The notes below the pieces were generated by a model. The model was not told where the DNA came from. It saw nothing but the letters and a program-made list of their open reading frames with translations, and did not search any database. The translations under genes were made by a program, and so were the position numbers. Shown here piece by piece: positions 9,342 to 18,257 of a stretch of DNA of 64,000 nucleotides (its first letter is position 1; each line of letters begins with the position of its first letter). This stretch comes from Spirochaetota bacterium. Its GTDB lineage: Bacteria; Spirochaetota; GWB1-36-13; JAKPDD01. Location: contig JAKPDD010000023.1 in the NCBI GenBank assembly GCA_029552945.1, forward strand, positions 62,001 through 126,000, given 5' to 3'.

Positions 9342-10847
9342 TTAAGAATTTATAATCAAACTTTTACCAGTCATTTCAGGCGGTTTCTGAATCCCCATAA
9401 TATCAAGAATAGTTGGGGCTATATCAGCTAGTATTCCATCACTTCTTAAATTATATTTCTTAGTGTCAACTATGATAAATGGCACAGGACATGTTGTATG
9501 AGATGTTACTTTAGACCCGTTCTCATCTATCATTATCTCAGCATTCCCATGATCAGCTGTAACTATAACACTTATACCCTCTTTTTTAAAAGTCTCTACT
9601 ACTTTTTCAATACAATTATCTATTGCCTTAAGTGCTTTAACTGTAGCCTCAAAGTCACCAGTATGCCCAACCATATCAGGGTTAGCATAATTTATAATAT
9701 AAACATCATAATCCTTAACCCTCTTTAATATCTCATCCGTAACCTCGTAAGCACTCATTTCTGGCTTAAGATCATAAGTAGAAACTTTTGGTGAAGGGAT
9801 AAGGACTCTATCCTCTCCTTTAAAAGGCTCCTCTATCTGCCCATTAAAAAAGAATGTCACGTGGGCATACTTCTCTGTTTCAGCAATACGAAGTTGTTTT
9901 TTATTATTAATCTCAAGTACTTTTGCAAGTATGTTTTCCATATTATCTGGCGGAAAAACAATAGGAAAAGGGAAAGTTTTATCATATTCTGCCATTGTAA
10001 TATAAAAAATATTCATCTTTTCTGTTTCAAACTCTGAAAAGTCTTTAAGTGCCAAAGCCCTGGAAATCTGTCTTGCCCTGTCAGGTCTGAAGTTTATAAA
10101 CAATACACTATCATTCTCCTTAATAGCACCTTCTTTCCCAATAACAGTAGGTTTCACAAACTCATCTGTCTCTCCTCTTTCATAAGCATTTTTAACAGCC
10201 TCAATACTACTAGATGAAATTAAGCCTTTTCTATAAACCATAGCATCATAAGCAAGCTTTACCCTTTCCCATCTGTTGTCTCTATCCATACCATAATACC
10301 TACCCATAATTGTTGCAATCTTACCAATACCTATACTATTAATTTTGTCTTCCAGAGATTTTACATACTCCAATGCAGAAGTCGGGGGAACATCTCTTCC
10401 ATCAAGATTAGCATGAATGTAAACACTTTTTATCCCATTTTTCTTAAGCAATTCAAGAACAGCATAAAAATGTTGTATATGGCTATGAACACCTCCATCA
10501 GAAAGAAGTCCAATTATGTGAAAACTGCTGTTATATTTTTTAACATTCTCTATAGCATCAAGTAAAACCGGGATATTATTAAAACTTCCATCCTCTATAG
10601 ACTTATTTATCTTTGTATATATCTGATAAACAATTCTTCCTGCCCCTATATTAAGGTGCCCAACCTCTGAATTACCCATCTGCCCTTCAGGTAAGCCAAC
10701 AGCAAGCCCTGATGCTTTTAGTGTTGTAAAAGGATATGTAGTTTTAAGATAATTATAATATTTAAGGTTAGCAGACAAGATAGCATTTCCCATTTTTTCT
10801 TCTCTATGCCCAAAACCATCTAATATTATTAAAGCAACTCTCTTCAA
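9342..10847 (-). CDS. gpmI: Cofactor-independent phosphoglycerate mutase
   Basis: 501 aa alkaline-phosphatase-superfamily enzyme interconverting 3- and 2-phosphoglycerate with two Mn ions. ALIILDGFGHRE carries the first metal-binding Asp, GQMGNSEVGHLNIGAGR the nucleophilic Ser, HANLDGRDVPPTSA and GRYYGMDRDNRWER the substrate loop, and VTADHGNAE plus SHTTCPVPFI further metal ligands. It probably heads a transcript continuing into pyrG. Three other carbon-metabolism enzymes in the window (gap, pgk, manC) lie elsewhere. Confidence 0.98.
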   Translation of the reverse strand: MKRVALIILDGFGHREEKMGNAILSANLKYYNYLKTTYPFTTLKASGLAVGLPEGQMGNSEVGHLNIGAGRIVYQIYTKINKSIEDGSFNNIPVLLDAIENVKKYNSSFHIIGLLSDGGVHSHIQHFYAVLELLKKNGIKSVYIHANLDGRDVPPTSALEYVKSLEDKINSIGIGKIATIMGRYYGMDRDNRWERVKLAYDAMVYRKGLISSSSIEAVKNAYERGETDEFVKPTVIGKEGAIKENDSVLFINFRPDRARQISRALALKDFSEFETEKMNIFYITMAEYDKTFPFPIVFPPDNMENILAKVLEINNKKQLRIAETEKYAHVTFFFNGQIEEPFKGEDRVLIPSPKVSTYDLKPEMSAYEVTDEILKRVKDYDVYIINYANPDMVGHTGDFEATVKALKAIDNCIEKVVETFKKEGISVIVTADHGNAEIMIDENGSKVTSHTTCPVPFIIVDTKKYNLRSDGILADIAPTILDIMGIQKPPEMTGKSLIINS

Positions 10848-10996
10848 TATAATCTCCTATTTTTTGAAAATAAAATTTTACCAATAAAATTTAACCCTAT
10901 AAATTATTTAAAAAGCTACAAACTGAAAAAATTATTTCATAAAGTGTTATAAAAAATAAGGGTTATATTAATTTTAACATACTTTGAAAATCCCAA

Positions 10997-11016
10997 ATAA
11001 AAATCCTTGATTTTTT
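10997..11016 (-). terminator. Probable intrinsic terminator after the DUF457-type gene
   Basis: On the minus strand a 7-bp stem AAAAATC/GATTTTT with a three-base loop begins about 8 bases after the stop codon at 11024 and ends in T-rich sequence. The stem is AT-rich, so strength is uncertain. Confidence 0.45.
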
Positions 11017-11023
11017 AGTATCC

Positions 11024-11914
11024 TTACGATTTCTGTGAAGCTTTAAAAATAGCAGAAAATATTCTGACGCTCTTTTTTGTAAAATTATTAACAAAGGTGG
11101 GCATCTCTTTTTCAATAGTACTCATCTGTTTTTTATACCAATCAAAATCGTCTTTATAGTTACCATTTAATATTATTTTAGCACTCCAAACAAATGTAGT
11201 TAAGTGAAATAAAATAACCAAAATAAAAAGTGTAATTGTTAAATATTTAAACAACTTAAAATTAAGTTTTTTAAGAAAATTAACAATAAGTATTATAGCA
11301 GTAGAAATAAATACAGAACCTACAGTTATCCAGAAAACTTTAAGTTCATACCAGCCCATAGTAGAAAATCCACCAATCCGGTGATAGACTCCATTTACCT
11401 TTAAAGGGAAAAACAATGGGAGTCCACCCCATACACTTGGTGGTTGAAAAAGGTCACAAACAAGATGAGATAAACCTCCTATAAATGCTATTAAGAAATA
11501 TAAAAGAAATGTTTTATAATAAAAAGGATAGAAAATAAACTTCCCAAAATTAAACTCTATCTGTATCCCCTCTTTTTTTGAAAAATACTTATATAGTAAT
11601 CTCCAATAACCTGTAATAATTCTGAAAAGACTACTTAACATGCCCATAAGAAAAACAAGACCAAGCCCCAATACAGAGATGCCTATAAAAGAATGTGTCA
11701 TGCCTCTATGCCCTACCCACGGATCATTTGAAGTATAGTGACCAAAAAAACTATCAATATCAGGCAACATAGCAGATAAGGTCATAATAATTATGGTTTT
11801 TGTATATGTTATCTTCTTATATTTATCTTCTCTAATACCTTTAGACAATTGAAAAGAACTATAAGCTAAATTACCTAATGCAAATCCTATAGCAAAATGT
11901 TCAGGTGGTGTCAT
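11024..11914 (-). CDS. Membrane-bound metal-dependent hydrolase, YdjM/DUF457-like
   Basis: 296 aa, five or six membrane helices. The N-terminus MTPPEHFAIGFALGN, the MLPDIDSFFGHY motif (Asp-x-Asp then His), WVGHRGMTHSFIG and GLSHLVCDLFQPP match the DUF457/YdjM pattern, with the His and Asp residues likely binding a metal near the membrane face. Some relatives (LexA-regulated YdjM) are damage-inducible, but the substrate is unknown for the family. Its ATG overlaps the stop of the upstream gene (ATGA), so the two are translationally coupled. Confidence 0.8.
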   Translation of the reverse strand: MTPPEHFAIGFALGNLAYSSFQLSKGIREDKYKKITYTKTIIIMTLSAMLPDIDSFFGHYTSNDPWVGHRGMTHSFIGISVLGLGLVFLMGMLSSLFRIITGYWRLLYKYFSKKEGIQIEFNFGKFIFYPFYYKTFLLYFLIAFIGGLSHLVCDLFQPPSVWGGLPLFFPLKVNGVYHRIGGFSTMGWYELKVFWITVGSVFISTAIILIVNFLKKLNFKLFKYLTITLFILVILFHLTTFVWSAKIILNGNYKDDFDWYKKQMSTIEKEMPTFVNNFTKKSVRIFSAIFKASQKS

Positions 11915-12870
11915 TTTTTCGTACCTCTTACATCTCTTTTAAACTCAGTATTTAATTCTTTATAGATATATCCACTCCTTGCTCGACCACTTTTTGTAAT
12001 ATAAGGAACACCCTGTATACCAAAAATATTATATCCATTTTCATTATATTTGTTATAAACAGGGATAGGATAAAACTCACTTTTAGGCAAGGGGTCATAA
12101 GTTTCAAACTTTATTAAATCCTTTTGGGGGTCATAATAGGATATTCCTGTAATTGTTATAGAATGTGAAATGTTAGCATCTCTATTTTTTCTTGGATATG
12201 GATATTTTTTATTAGGTTTTTTCCAAACTGTGATACCAACCATTACATGATAACCATTCTTAACCAAATATACAAGTTCATCCATACTGTTAATAGAAAA
12301 CCATCTATAACGATAAATAGATTCCTTATTTATTCTTTTATTTATTTCATCTAATATCTCATCATTAAGTGTAATGTCCCACCCATTTAATCCCCATTTT
12401 TCATAAAGCTCTTTTGGACTAAACAATCTTTTAAAGTCCTTTATTTCCCAATCAGGTGGGATCATTCCTGCATGTTTCATAGCATTCATCTTGGCAGCAA
12501 AAAGACAATTATCATATCCGGAAAGCCAGTAGAGATAATTATTAATATGTTCTAAAGGTGGCCATTCCCAGACCTGGATTGTCTTTTTATAATTTAAAAC
12601 AGGATCAGGGAAAAGAGGAATTTCTCTATTTAACTTAGGAGTAGGAATTTTATCCAACATACTTTTTTTTCTTAGATTATTATAAATATTAAAAATACCA
12701 GTTATACTAAAATAAAGAACAAGAATTGATAATGTAAAAGATAAAAAAGTTTTAATTAAAATTTTGATATATAATAAGAAATTAGAATAAAAAGAACTAC
12801 TAACTCTATTATTTGAACCATAATTTTCTGAATTATCTTTTCTTTCAGACATAGACATATTAAAATCCAT
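11911..12870 (-). CDS. Membrane-anchored C39-like (papain-fold) peptidase candidate
   Basis: 319 aa. A Ser/Asn-rich N-terminus precedes one membrane helix (about 33-62); the rest is probably extracytoplasmic. I see three spaced elements fitting a C39-like cysteine peptidase: YDNCLFAAKMNAM (Cys with preceding Asn), SHSITITGISYYD (His) and FETYDPLP (Asp). In the C39-like family a Q/N precedes the Cys and the His starts a strand, as here. Substrate unknown. It is not part of a bacteriocin exporter. It could also be a non-catalytic binding protein. Coupled by ATGA to the downstream DUF457-type gene. Confidence 0.55.
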   Translation of the reverse strand: MDFNMSMSERKDNSENYGSNNRVSSSFYSNFLLYIKILIKTFLSFTLSILVLYFSITGIFNIYNNLRKKSMLDKIPTPKLNREIPLFPDPVLNYKKTIQVWEWPPLEHINNYLYWLSGYDNCLFAAKMNAMKHAGMIPPDWEIKDFKRLFSPKELYEKWGLNGWDITLNDEILDEINKRINKESIYRYRWFSINSMDELVYLVKNGYHVMVGITVWKKPNKKYPYPRKNRDANISHSITITGISYYDPQKDLIKFETYDPLPKSEFYPIPVYNKYNENGYNIFGIQGVPYITKSGRARSGYIYKELNTEFKRDVRGTKK

Positions 12871-13102
12871 CTTATATACCTTGCAATTTCCAATTAACTA
12901 AAATTTATTTATAAGAATATTAAAAATAATATTAGGGTGTTACATTATTATTATAACTTAATTTTTATTCTTATTTTTAATTTAAAGGATAAAACTCTAA
13001 AATTTAGTAATTACAAAATTTTTTTAAAATATAAAAATTTTTAATAATAAAAAATAAACTTGCTTAAAATAATATCAAAAAATTTAGGGAAATTAATAGG
13101 AT

Positions 13103-13129
13103 AAAAAAATTATTTTATACAAAATAATT
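13103..13129 (-). terminator. AT-only intrinsic terminator after the M23 peptidase gene
   Basis: Minus-strand hairpin AATTATTTT / AAAATAATT (9 bp, loop GTAT) begins directly after the stop codon at 13131 and runs into five or more T. No G-C pair lies in the stem, but perfect symmetry, T tract and position support termination. Confidence 0.65.
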
Positions 13130-13130
13130 G

Positions 13131-13940
13131 TTAAAATTCTTCGAATTTATATAAAAAATCTGCAGGATTAAGAAACTTATCATTTAGCTTTACTTCATAG
13201 TGTAAATGATAACCTAATGAACGTCCTGTAGAACCAACATATCCTACAAATTGCCCTCTCTTAACTCTATCTCCAGCTGTAACCATAAGGTTAGGCTGCA
13301 TATGAGCATATAAAGTTGAATAACCATAAGAATGTTCTATAATAACCATAAAACCATATTGAGGATTCCAGCCAGCAAACTTAACAATACCATTACCAGT
13401 TGCTCTTACAGGTACTCCAGGGAGTCGGAATATATCAACACCAGTATGAAATCCTAATTCTCCAGTAAAAGGATCGACTCTTACTCCAAATGGTGAATTA
13501 ATGTTACCCCCGCCAAGTGTTGGAAATATTGAAGGTATATCAGATAAAAACTCTTTATATTTCCTGTTCATATCAATAAAAGATTTTAAAATAGAAAGTT
13601 TTGCCTTTATTATATCTATCTTTTCAGGTTTCCCTTCTATTATAAAAACTTTTTCAAATGGTGGATAAATAGATTTTATTATATTATCCAGGTCATTATT
13701 CAATAAATTGTTAAAAAAATATATCTTTTCAATATTCTCCTCAAGAGTAGTAACAGTTAATTTTAAAGTATTATCTTCTTTAATCTTTAAAGGTTTTAAA
13801 ATATAAGTAACTATACCAAGTAAGATAATAAATGATAATAAACTTATAATAAAATAGATAGAAATATTTAAAATACTCAAACCTTCAGTAGAATCATCAT
13901 TAAGAGGAACAAGCATTATTGTATATCTTTTGAGCTTCAT
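13131..13940 (-). CDS. M23-family zinc metallopeptidase (murein endopeptidase), membrane-anchored
   Basis: 269 aa. One membrane helix (about 27-48) and a short coiled region (60-130) precede an intact LytM/M23 domain. Metal ligands and catalytic residues are all visible: H165 and D169 in FHTGVDI, H213 in TLYAHMQP, and H245/H247 in GYHLHYEV. It probably cleaves peptide cross-links in the periplasm. The adjacent upstream gene encodes a second protein of the same plan but without these residues, so the two could act as enzyme and regulator. The ATG at 13940 follows an AGGTGA-like site. Confidence 0.9.
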   Translation of the reverse strand: MKLKRYTIMLVPLNDDSTEGLSILNISIYFIISLLSFIILLGIVTYILKPLKIKEDNTLKLTVTTLEENIEKIYFFNNLLNNDLDNIIKSIYPPFEKVFIIEGKPEKIDIIKAKLSILKSFIDMNRKYKEFLSDIPSIFPTLGGGNINSPFGVRVDPFTGELGFHTGVDIFRLPGVPVRATGNGIVKFAGWNPQYGFMVIIEHSYGYSTLYAHMQPNLMVTAGDRVKRGQFVGYVGSTGRSLGYHLHYEVKLNDKFLNPADFLYKFEEF

Positions 13941-14026
13941 AAAATCAATTTCACCTGCCTTATTATTGCGATTTCATATTGCTTACATTATTATAATAAC
14001 AATTTATAAAAAATCCCATTTAATTT

Positions 14027-14983
14027 TTATCTTCTACCAAGATATGAAAAACTTTCAGGGTCAACAGGATTAATACCATTTTCATTTCCTATATAGATAC
14101 CATATTCTAAACAGCCCTCCCCTCTATTTTTACCAGTATATCCTATAATATCTCCTTTTTCTACTATATACCCCTCTTTTATCTCTTCCGGAATATTGTA
14201 AATGTTAGAATATGTTGTAATAAAGTTATAGTTATGTTTCAAGACTATCTTTAACAGATTATTTTCTATATCTATTTTAACAACTCTTCCCTTTGCGGTA
14301 GCAATTACTGGTGTATATGGGATTGATTCTATTTTAATTGTACCATTACCTTTTGAAACAATCTCACCTTCACCAATTAAAGGCCATATTGATGGTATAT
14401 ATCTTGTAATTTTTTCATAATTCTTTACTCTATTAACAACCTTTTTTATAGCTTTATCAATTGAGTTTATCTTGTTTTCAATCATTTTAAGGTCTTTTAT
14501 CTCTTCAATCTCTTTGAAGATCTCTTCATCTTTTTTTTCTGATTCATTATTTAATTCAACAAAAGGGCCCCCAAGAGAATTACTCTCTGAGTAAAATATC
14601 TGGTCAGACAAGCCCATATTTGCTAACAAAGAATTAAACACTTCACTGAAGTTTTTTTGACTCTTTATTATCTTATTACTATTATAAACAAGGTTTTCTA
14701 TTTTTTTTATCATTTCCTCATTTTCTGACTTAATACTTTTTTCTCTAAAGGTCAAATATATATATCTTGAGATTGACATAATAGAAAATAACATAGTAAA
14801 AATAAATACTGAAAAAATAATATATATCAACTTGCTACTTACTTTATAATTTTTAATACTCTTCTGATTATGAGGTACTATCATTAATGCATAATTTTTT
14901 TTTGGTATTTCTGGTTTAAGTAATTGAAATAATTTAAGCATTCTTTTAAACATAATAAGCCCTTTAGTAAAGATTTTTTTCAT
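14027..14983 (-). CDS. Degenerate M23-family protein lacking metal ligands
   Basis: 318 aa with the same layout as its downstream neighbour: membrane helix (about 48-70), coiled coil (75-200), LytM-like C-terminus. It shares the start MxVPHN/MLVPLND context and the phrase RYIPSIWPLIGEGE. Where the neighbour has HTGVD this protein has KIESIP, where the neighbour has TLYAHMQP it has TTYSNIYN, and HLHYEV is CLEYGI, so all zinc ligands are gone. Such LytM pseudoenzymes (for example EnvC, NlpD) activate amidases; that role here is inference. An ATG at 14956 (MFKRMLKLF) is an alternative start. Confidence 0.75.
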   Translation of the reverse strand: MKKIFTKGLIMFKRMLKLFQLLKPEIPKKNYALMIVPHNQKSIKNYKVSSKLIYIIFSVFIFTMLFSIMSISRYIYLTFREKSIKSENEEMIKKIENLVYNSNKIIKSQKNFSEVFNSLLANMGLSDQIFYSESNSLGGPFVELNNESEKKDEEIFKEIEEIKDLKMIENKINSIDKAIKKVVNRVKNYEKITRYIPSIWPLIGEGEIVSKGNGTIKIESIPYTPVIATAKGRVVKIDIENNLLKIVLKHNYNFITTYSNIYNIPEEIKEGYIVEKGDIIGYTGKNRGEGCLEYGIYIGNENGINPVDPESFSYLGRR

Positions 14984-15069
14984 TTTAAAAATAAAAATTA
15001 AGGTAAAATTTAATAAATTTTTAAAATAAAATTTCTATATTTATCGGTTATTTAGGTTAATAATATAAT

Positions 15070-16056
15070 ATGAATTGTCTAAAAAAAGAAAAAAAACTAC
15101 AAAATTTATATAATAATTTAAAAAATATTTTAATCTTAACAGCCCCTATAGCAGGGTATACAAGATATAGTTTCAGAAAATTAGTTAAAGATTACTTTCC
15201 TGATATAATATATACAGAGATGTTAAGTGTAAAGTCTGTAATCTATGATAATAAAACATTTTATCAAATTATACAAAAAAATAGAGATGATATTAATATT
15301 GGCATACAACTTTTTGGCTCTGAACCAGAAGATTTTGTTAAAGCAATAAAAATAATAAAAGAAAAAGATAAAAGTTACAATATTTTTGACATTAATATGG
15401 GATGCCCTGTAAAAAAAGTTATAAAAACTGGTGCTGGTTCTGCATTATTAAAAAATCCTGAAAAAGTTTATAAAATTGTTAAAAGTATAAGAGATATTTT
15501 CCCTGATATTACACTATCAGCCAAAATAAGGTTAGGATTTGATAACAATTCAAGAAACTATTTAGAAATTTCAAGTGCAATTGAAGAAGCTAAAGCAAAC
15601 TTTATAACAGTTCATGGCAGGACAAGAACACAGTTATATAGTGGTGAAGTTGATTATAATGCTATTGCAGAAATAAAAGAAAAATTAAATATACCAGTAA
15701 TAGCAAATGGGAATATATTTACTCCAGAAATAGCTAAAAAAGTAATTGAAAACACAAAATGTGACGGAATAATGCTGGCAAGAGGAATTATAGGGAATCC
15801 TTTTTTAATACACCAGATTAGAGAATTTCTTGAAAAAGGATATTATACTAAACCAACAATCAATCAAATAATAGAAAAACTTATCCAGCATTTTGAACTT
15901 GAAAAAGATGAATGGCATGAGTTTAAAAAAATAGGCATATGCTATCTTAAAGGATTACCAAACTCAACAGATTTTAAAAGACTTATAGCAGTATCAAGGA
16001 CACGAGAAGAGCTTGAACAGACAATAAAAAAAATAAAGGAATATTATACAAAATGA
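15070..16056 (+). CDS. dusB: tRNA-dihydrouridine synthase (Dus family)
   Basis: 328 aa flavoenzyme reducing uridines in the tRNA D loop. TIM-barrel motifs: LTAPIAGYTRYSFR at the N-terminus, QLFGSEPEDF, the catalytic Cys in INMGCPVKKV, the FMN-binding KIRLGFD, HGRTRTQLYSG and IANGNIFTPE, then GIMLARGIIGNPFLI. The layout is DusB-like, but the Dus subfamily cannot be fixed by eye. It overlaps rluD by four bases (ATGA), giving an RNA-modification pair. Confidence 0.93.
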   Translation: MNCLKKEKKLQNLYNNLKNILILTAPIAGYTRYSFRKLVKDYFPDIIYTEMLSVKSVIYDNKTFYQIIQKNRDDINIGIQLFGSEPEDFVKAIKIIKEKDKSYNIFDINMGCPVKKVIKTGAGSALLKNPEKVYKIVKSIRDIFPDITLSAKIRLGFDNNSRNYLEISSAIEEAKANFITVHGRTRTQLYSGEVDYNAIAEIKEKLNIPVIANGNIFTPEIAKKVIENTKCDGIMLARGIIGNPFLIHQIREFLEKGYYTKPTINQIIEKLIQHFELEKDEWHEFKKIGICYLKGLPNSTDFKRLIAVSRTREELEQTIKKIKEYYTK

Positions 16057-16946
16057 CTTCAGAAAAATATTTTTCAACAACAGTAAATGTAGAAAATAAC
16101 AGTAAAAGAATTGACGTACTATTAGCAGAACTTATAGGTATAAGTAGAACAACTGTAAAAAAATTCGAGGAAAATATTTTAGTAAATGGCAAAAGAGTAA
16201 AAACAAGTTATAAAATAAAAAAAGGTGACAATATAGACTTTAAATATAAAGAAGAGATAGAATGCAATAACATAAACCCCCAGGATATACCAATAGAGAT
16301 AGTGTATGAAGATGAATATATACTTGTAGTTAATAAGCCATATGGGATGGTAACACATCCTGCGAAAGGACATAAAGAAAACACATTGCTTAATGCTGTT
16401 TTCTGGAAAATAAAAGAAAAAGAATCAGATAGACCAGGAATAGTACACAGACTTGATAAAGATACAAGTGGATTAATAATAGTTGCAAAGACCAAAAAAG
16501 CTCAGGAAATTTTAATAAAGAATTTTAAAAAAAGGAGAATAAATAAAATATACTATGCACTTGTAGAAGGGCACCTTACTACAACAAAAGGGCTTATAAA
16601 CCTTCCTATCGGTAGAGATAAAAAAAACAGATTCAAGTTTAAAGTAACAGAGGAGGGGAAAGAGGCAATAACACTTTATAAAGTAATAAAAGAGTATAAA
16701 AATGCATCACTTTTAGCAATAAAAATAAAAACTGGAAGAACACATCAAATAAGAGTACACTTAAGCCATATAGGGAACCCGGTTGTAGGTGATAAAATAT
16801 ATGGGAAAAAATTCAAAAATTTTGACATGTGTTTAGTAGCAAAAAAATTAGGATTCACTCATCCTATAACAGAGAAATATATTAAATTATCTATAGAAAT
16901 ACCTGAACACATGAAAAGAGTGATGTTACAATTTAAAAATAAATAG
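16053..16946 (+). CDS. rluD: Ribosomal large-subunit pseudouridine synthase, RluD family
   Basis: 297 aa. An N-terminal S4 RNA-binding domain (RIDVLLAELIGISRTTVKKF, VNGKRVKTSYKIKKGD) is followed by the RsuA/RluA catalytic domain with GIVHRLDKDTSGLIIVAKT (catalytic Asp) and KTGRTHQIRVHLSHIGNPVVGD. Members convert uridines of 23S helix 69 to pseudouridine. Translationally coupled to dus. Its TAG stop codon overlaps the 3' end of the tRNA-Met gene on the opposite strand. Confidence 0.94.
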   Translation: MTSEKYFSTTVNVENNSKRIDVLLAELIGISRTTVKKFEENILVNGKRVKTSYKIKKGDNIDFKYKEEIECNNINPQDIPIEIVYEDEYILVVNKPYGMVTHPAKGHKENTLLNAVFWKIKEKESDRPGIVHRLDKDTSGLIIVAKTKKAQEILIKNFKKRRINKIYYALVEGHLTTTKGLINLPIGRDKKNRFKFKVTEEGKEAITLYKVIKEYKNASLLAIKIKTGRTHQIRVHLSHIGNPVVGDKIYGKKFKNFDMCLVAKKLGFTHPITEKYIKLSIEIPEHMKRVMLQFKNK

Positions 16947-17017
16947 CGGTGCAGGGAATTGAACCCCGGACACTACGGATATGAGCCGTATGCTCTAACC
17001 AACTGAGCTACACCGCC
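16944..17017 (-). tRNA. tRNA-Met (CAT), elongator type
   Basis: Read on the minus strand: acceptor GGCGGTG pairing with CACCGCT (first pair G-U), T8 A9, D stem GCTC/GAGC, anticodon stem TACGG/CCGTA with loop CTCATAT, T stem CGGGG/CCCTG, discriminator A. The anticodon stem lacks the three G-C pairs of an initiator; tRNA-Ile2 with a modified C34 cannot be excluded. CCA is not encoded. The 3' end overlaps the rluD stop codon by three bases. Confidence 0.93.
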
Positions 17018-17026
17018 CTTATAAAA

Positions 17027-17099
17027 TTGCGGAGACAGGACTTGAACCTGTAATCTTCGGGTTATGAGCCCGACGAGATACCAATTTCTCCACCCCGCG
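17027..17099 (-). tRNA. Initiator tRNA-fMet (CAT)
   Basis: Minus strand, 73 nt. The hallmark C1-A72 mismatch is visible (CGCGGGG against CTCCGCA), and the anticodon stem is TCGGG/CCCGA with the three consecutive G-C pairs required for initiation; loop CTCATAA. T stem ACAGG/CCTGT, discriminator A, no encoded CCA. Nine bases separate it from the downstream tRNA-Met, so both are probably one transcript. Confidence 0.95.
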
Positions 17100-17357
17100 T
17101 CTACTATTTAAAATTTACTAAAATCAACCATTCAATGTCAAATTATTAAATAAAATATAAAATATTATATTAATAAATCAAGAAACTGAATAATTCCTCA
17201 AATGTATTAAATATGATTTTAAGATTTGATAGACAAAAATTTGAATTTTAAATAAAAATAGTTATTATTTTAATAATTAGAAATTAAAATTGAATTAATA
17301 TAAAATTAACAAAGATTATAAAACAATTAATATTATAAAATTTTCAGGAGTTATAAA

Positions 17358-18155
17358 ATGAGGTTTAAACTTATTTTTAATGTTAAAAAAGGGGTTATTA
17401 TTCCCTTTAATTACCACTATGAATTAGGGTCAGCTCTCTACAAAGTTTTTATGTACATTAAAAAGAACTCAAAATATCTTGGTATGGATAATACACAATT
17501 TTTAAACCATATTACATTTTCAAGGCTTGAAATACCACAGAGGGAAATAAGAAAAGATGGGATATTATCCCTTGGATGTAATGTTTTTCTAAAATTATCA
17601 CTGAATTTTCCAGATATAGGCACAGACCTATTATGGAAAGCTTTCCTTAAGTTTAATAACACTATACAAATAGTTAAAAAGACAGATGAAGAAATAAAAA
17701 AAATTGAACTTATACTAAAAGATATAAGCTTTTGTAATTCCCCTGAATTTAAAGAAAACATGAAGTTTAAAATGTTATCACCTCTTGTAATAACAAAAAA
17801 GGATGAAAAACCTAAATATGTTTCCATAAAAAATAAAGATAAATTAAAAGAATTATTGAAAGATAATTTACTAAAAAAGTTTGAAGAGTTGTATGGAAAA
17901 AAAATAGAAATAAATAACTTTGATATAGAGTTTGATGAAAATTATTGTAAATCAAGGGATGAAAAAGATCTTTATTCATTAATAACAATGAAGGAAGGAA
18001 CTAAAGAGCCTTTCTGGGTACTAGGTATATTGGCACCATTTGAACTTAAAGCACCAACTGAAATAATAAAAGTGGGATACTTTAGCGGATTTGGAGAAAA
18101 AACTTCTATGGGTTTTGGTATGGTTGAAACTGTTAAAGAAAATAATGAAGAATAA
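17358..18155 (+). CDS. cas6: CRISPR-associated endoribonuclease Cas6 (isolated)
   Basis: 265 aa RAMP protein. The N-terminal ferredoxin fold has VIIPFNYHYELGSALYKVF and FLNHITFSRLEIP. The C-terminal half has IKVGYFSGFGEKTSMGFGMVE, the glycine-rich loop characteristic of Cas6, which cuts precursor crRNA. His-51 just before ITFSRL and Tyr-19/His-20 are candidate catalytic residues, by analogy only. Ribosome-binding site CAGGAG lies eight bases before ATG. No other cas gene and no repeat array is in the window, so it would have to serve an array elsewhere or be a remnant; the frame is intact. Confidence 0.88.
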   Translation: MRFKLIFNVKKGVIIPFNYHYELGSALYKVFMYIKKNSKYLGMDNTQFLNHITFSRLEIPQREIRKDGILSLGCNVFLKLSLNFPDIGTDLLWKAFLKFNNTIQIVKKTDEEIKKIELILKDISFCNSPEFKENMKFKMLSPLVITKKDEKPKYVSIKNKDKLKELLKDNLLKKFEELYGKKIEINNFDIEFDENYCKSRDEKDLYSLITMKEGTKEPFWVLGILAPFELKAPTEIIKVGYFSGFGEKTSMGFGMVETVKENNEE

Positions 18156-18257
18156 AATCCACTGAAATAAGAATTTTCTTTTCTCTATTATTTTTATTTA
18201 AAAATTTTTATTTTTTTATTATTATATTTTACAATACAATAAAGAAAGGAGCTTATA

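Noticed and set aside
10889-10965. TAACCCT and AGGGTTA arms upstream of gpmI
   Set aside because: Too far apart and short to call a structure.
12871-13130. Possible regulatory RNA
   Set aside because: Only AT-rich sequence and the terminator of the neighbouring gene.
17100-17357. Search for a CRISPR array next to cas6
   Set aside because: No direct repeats of array size; only AT-rich spacer.
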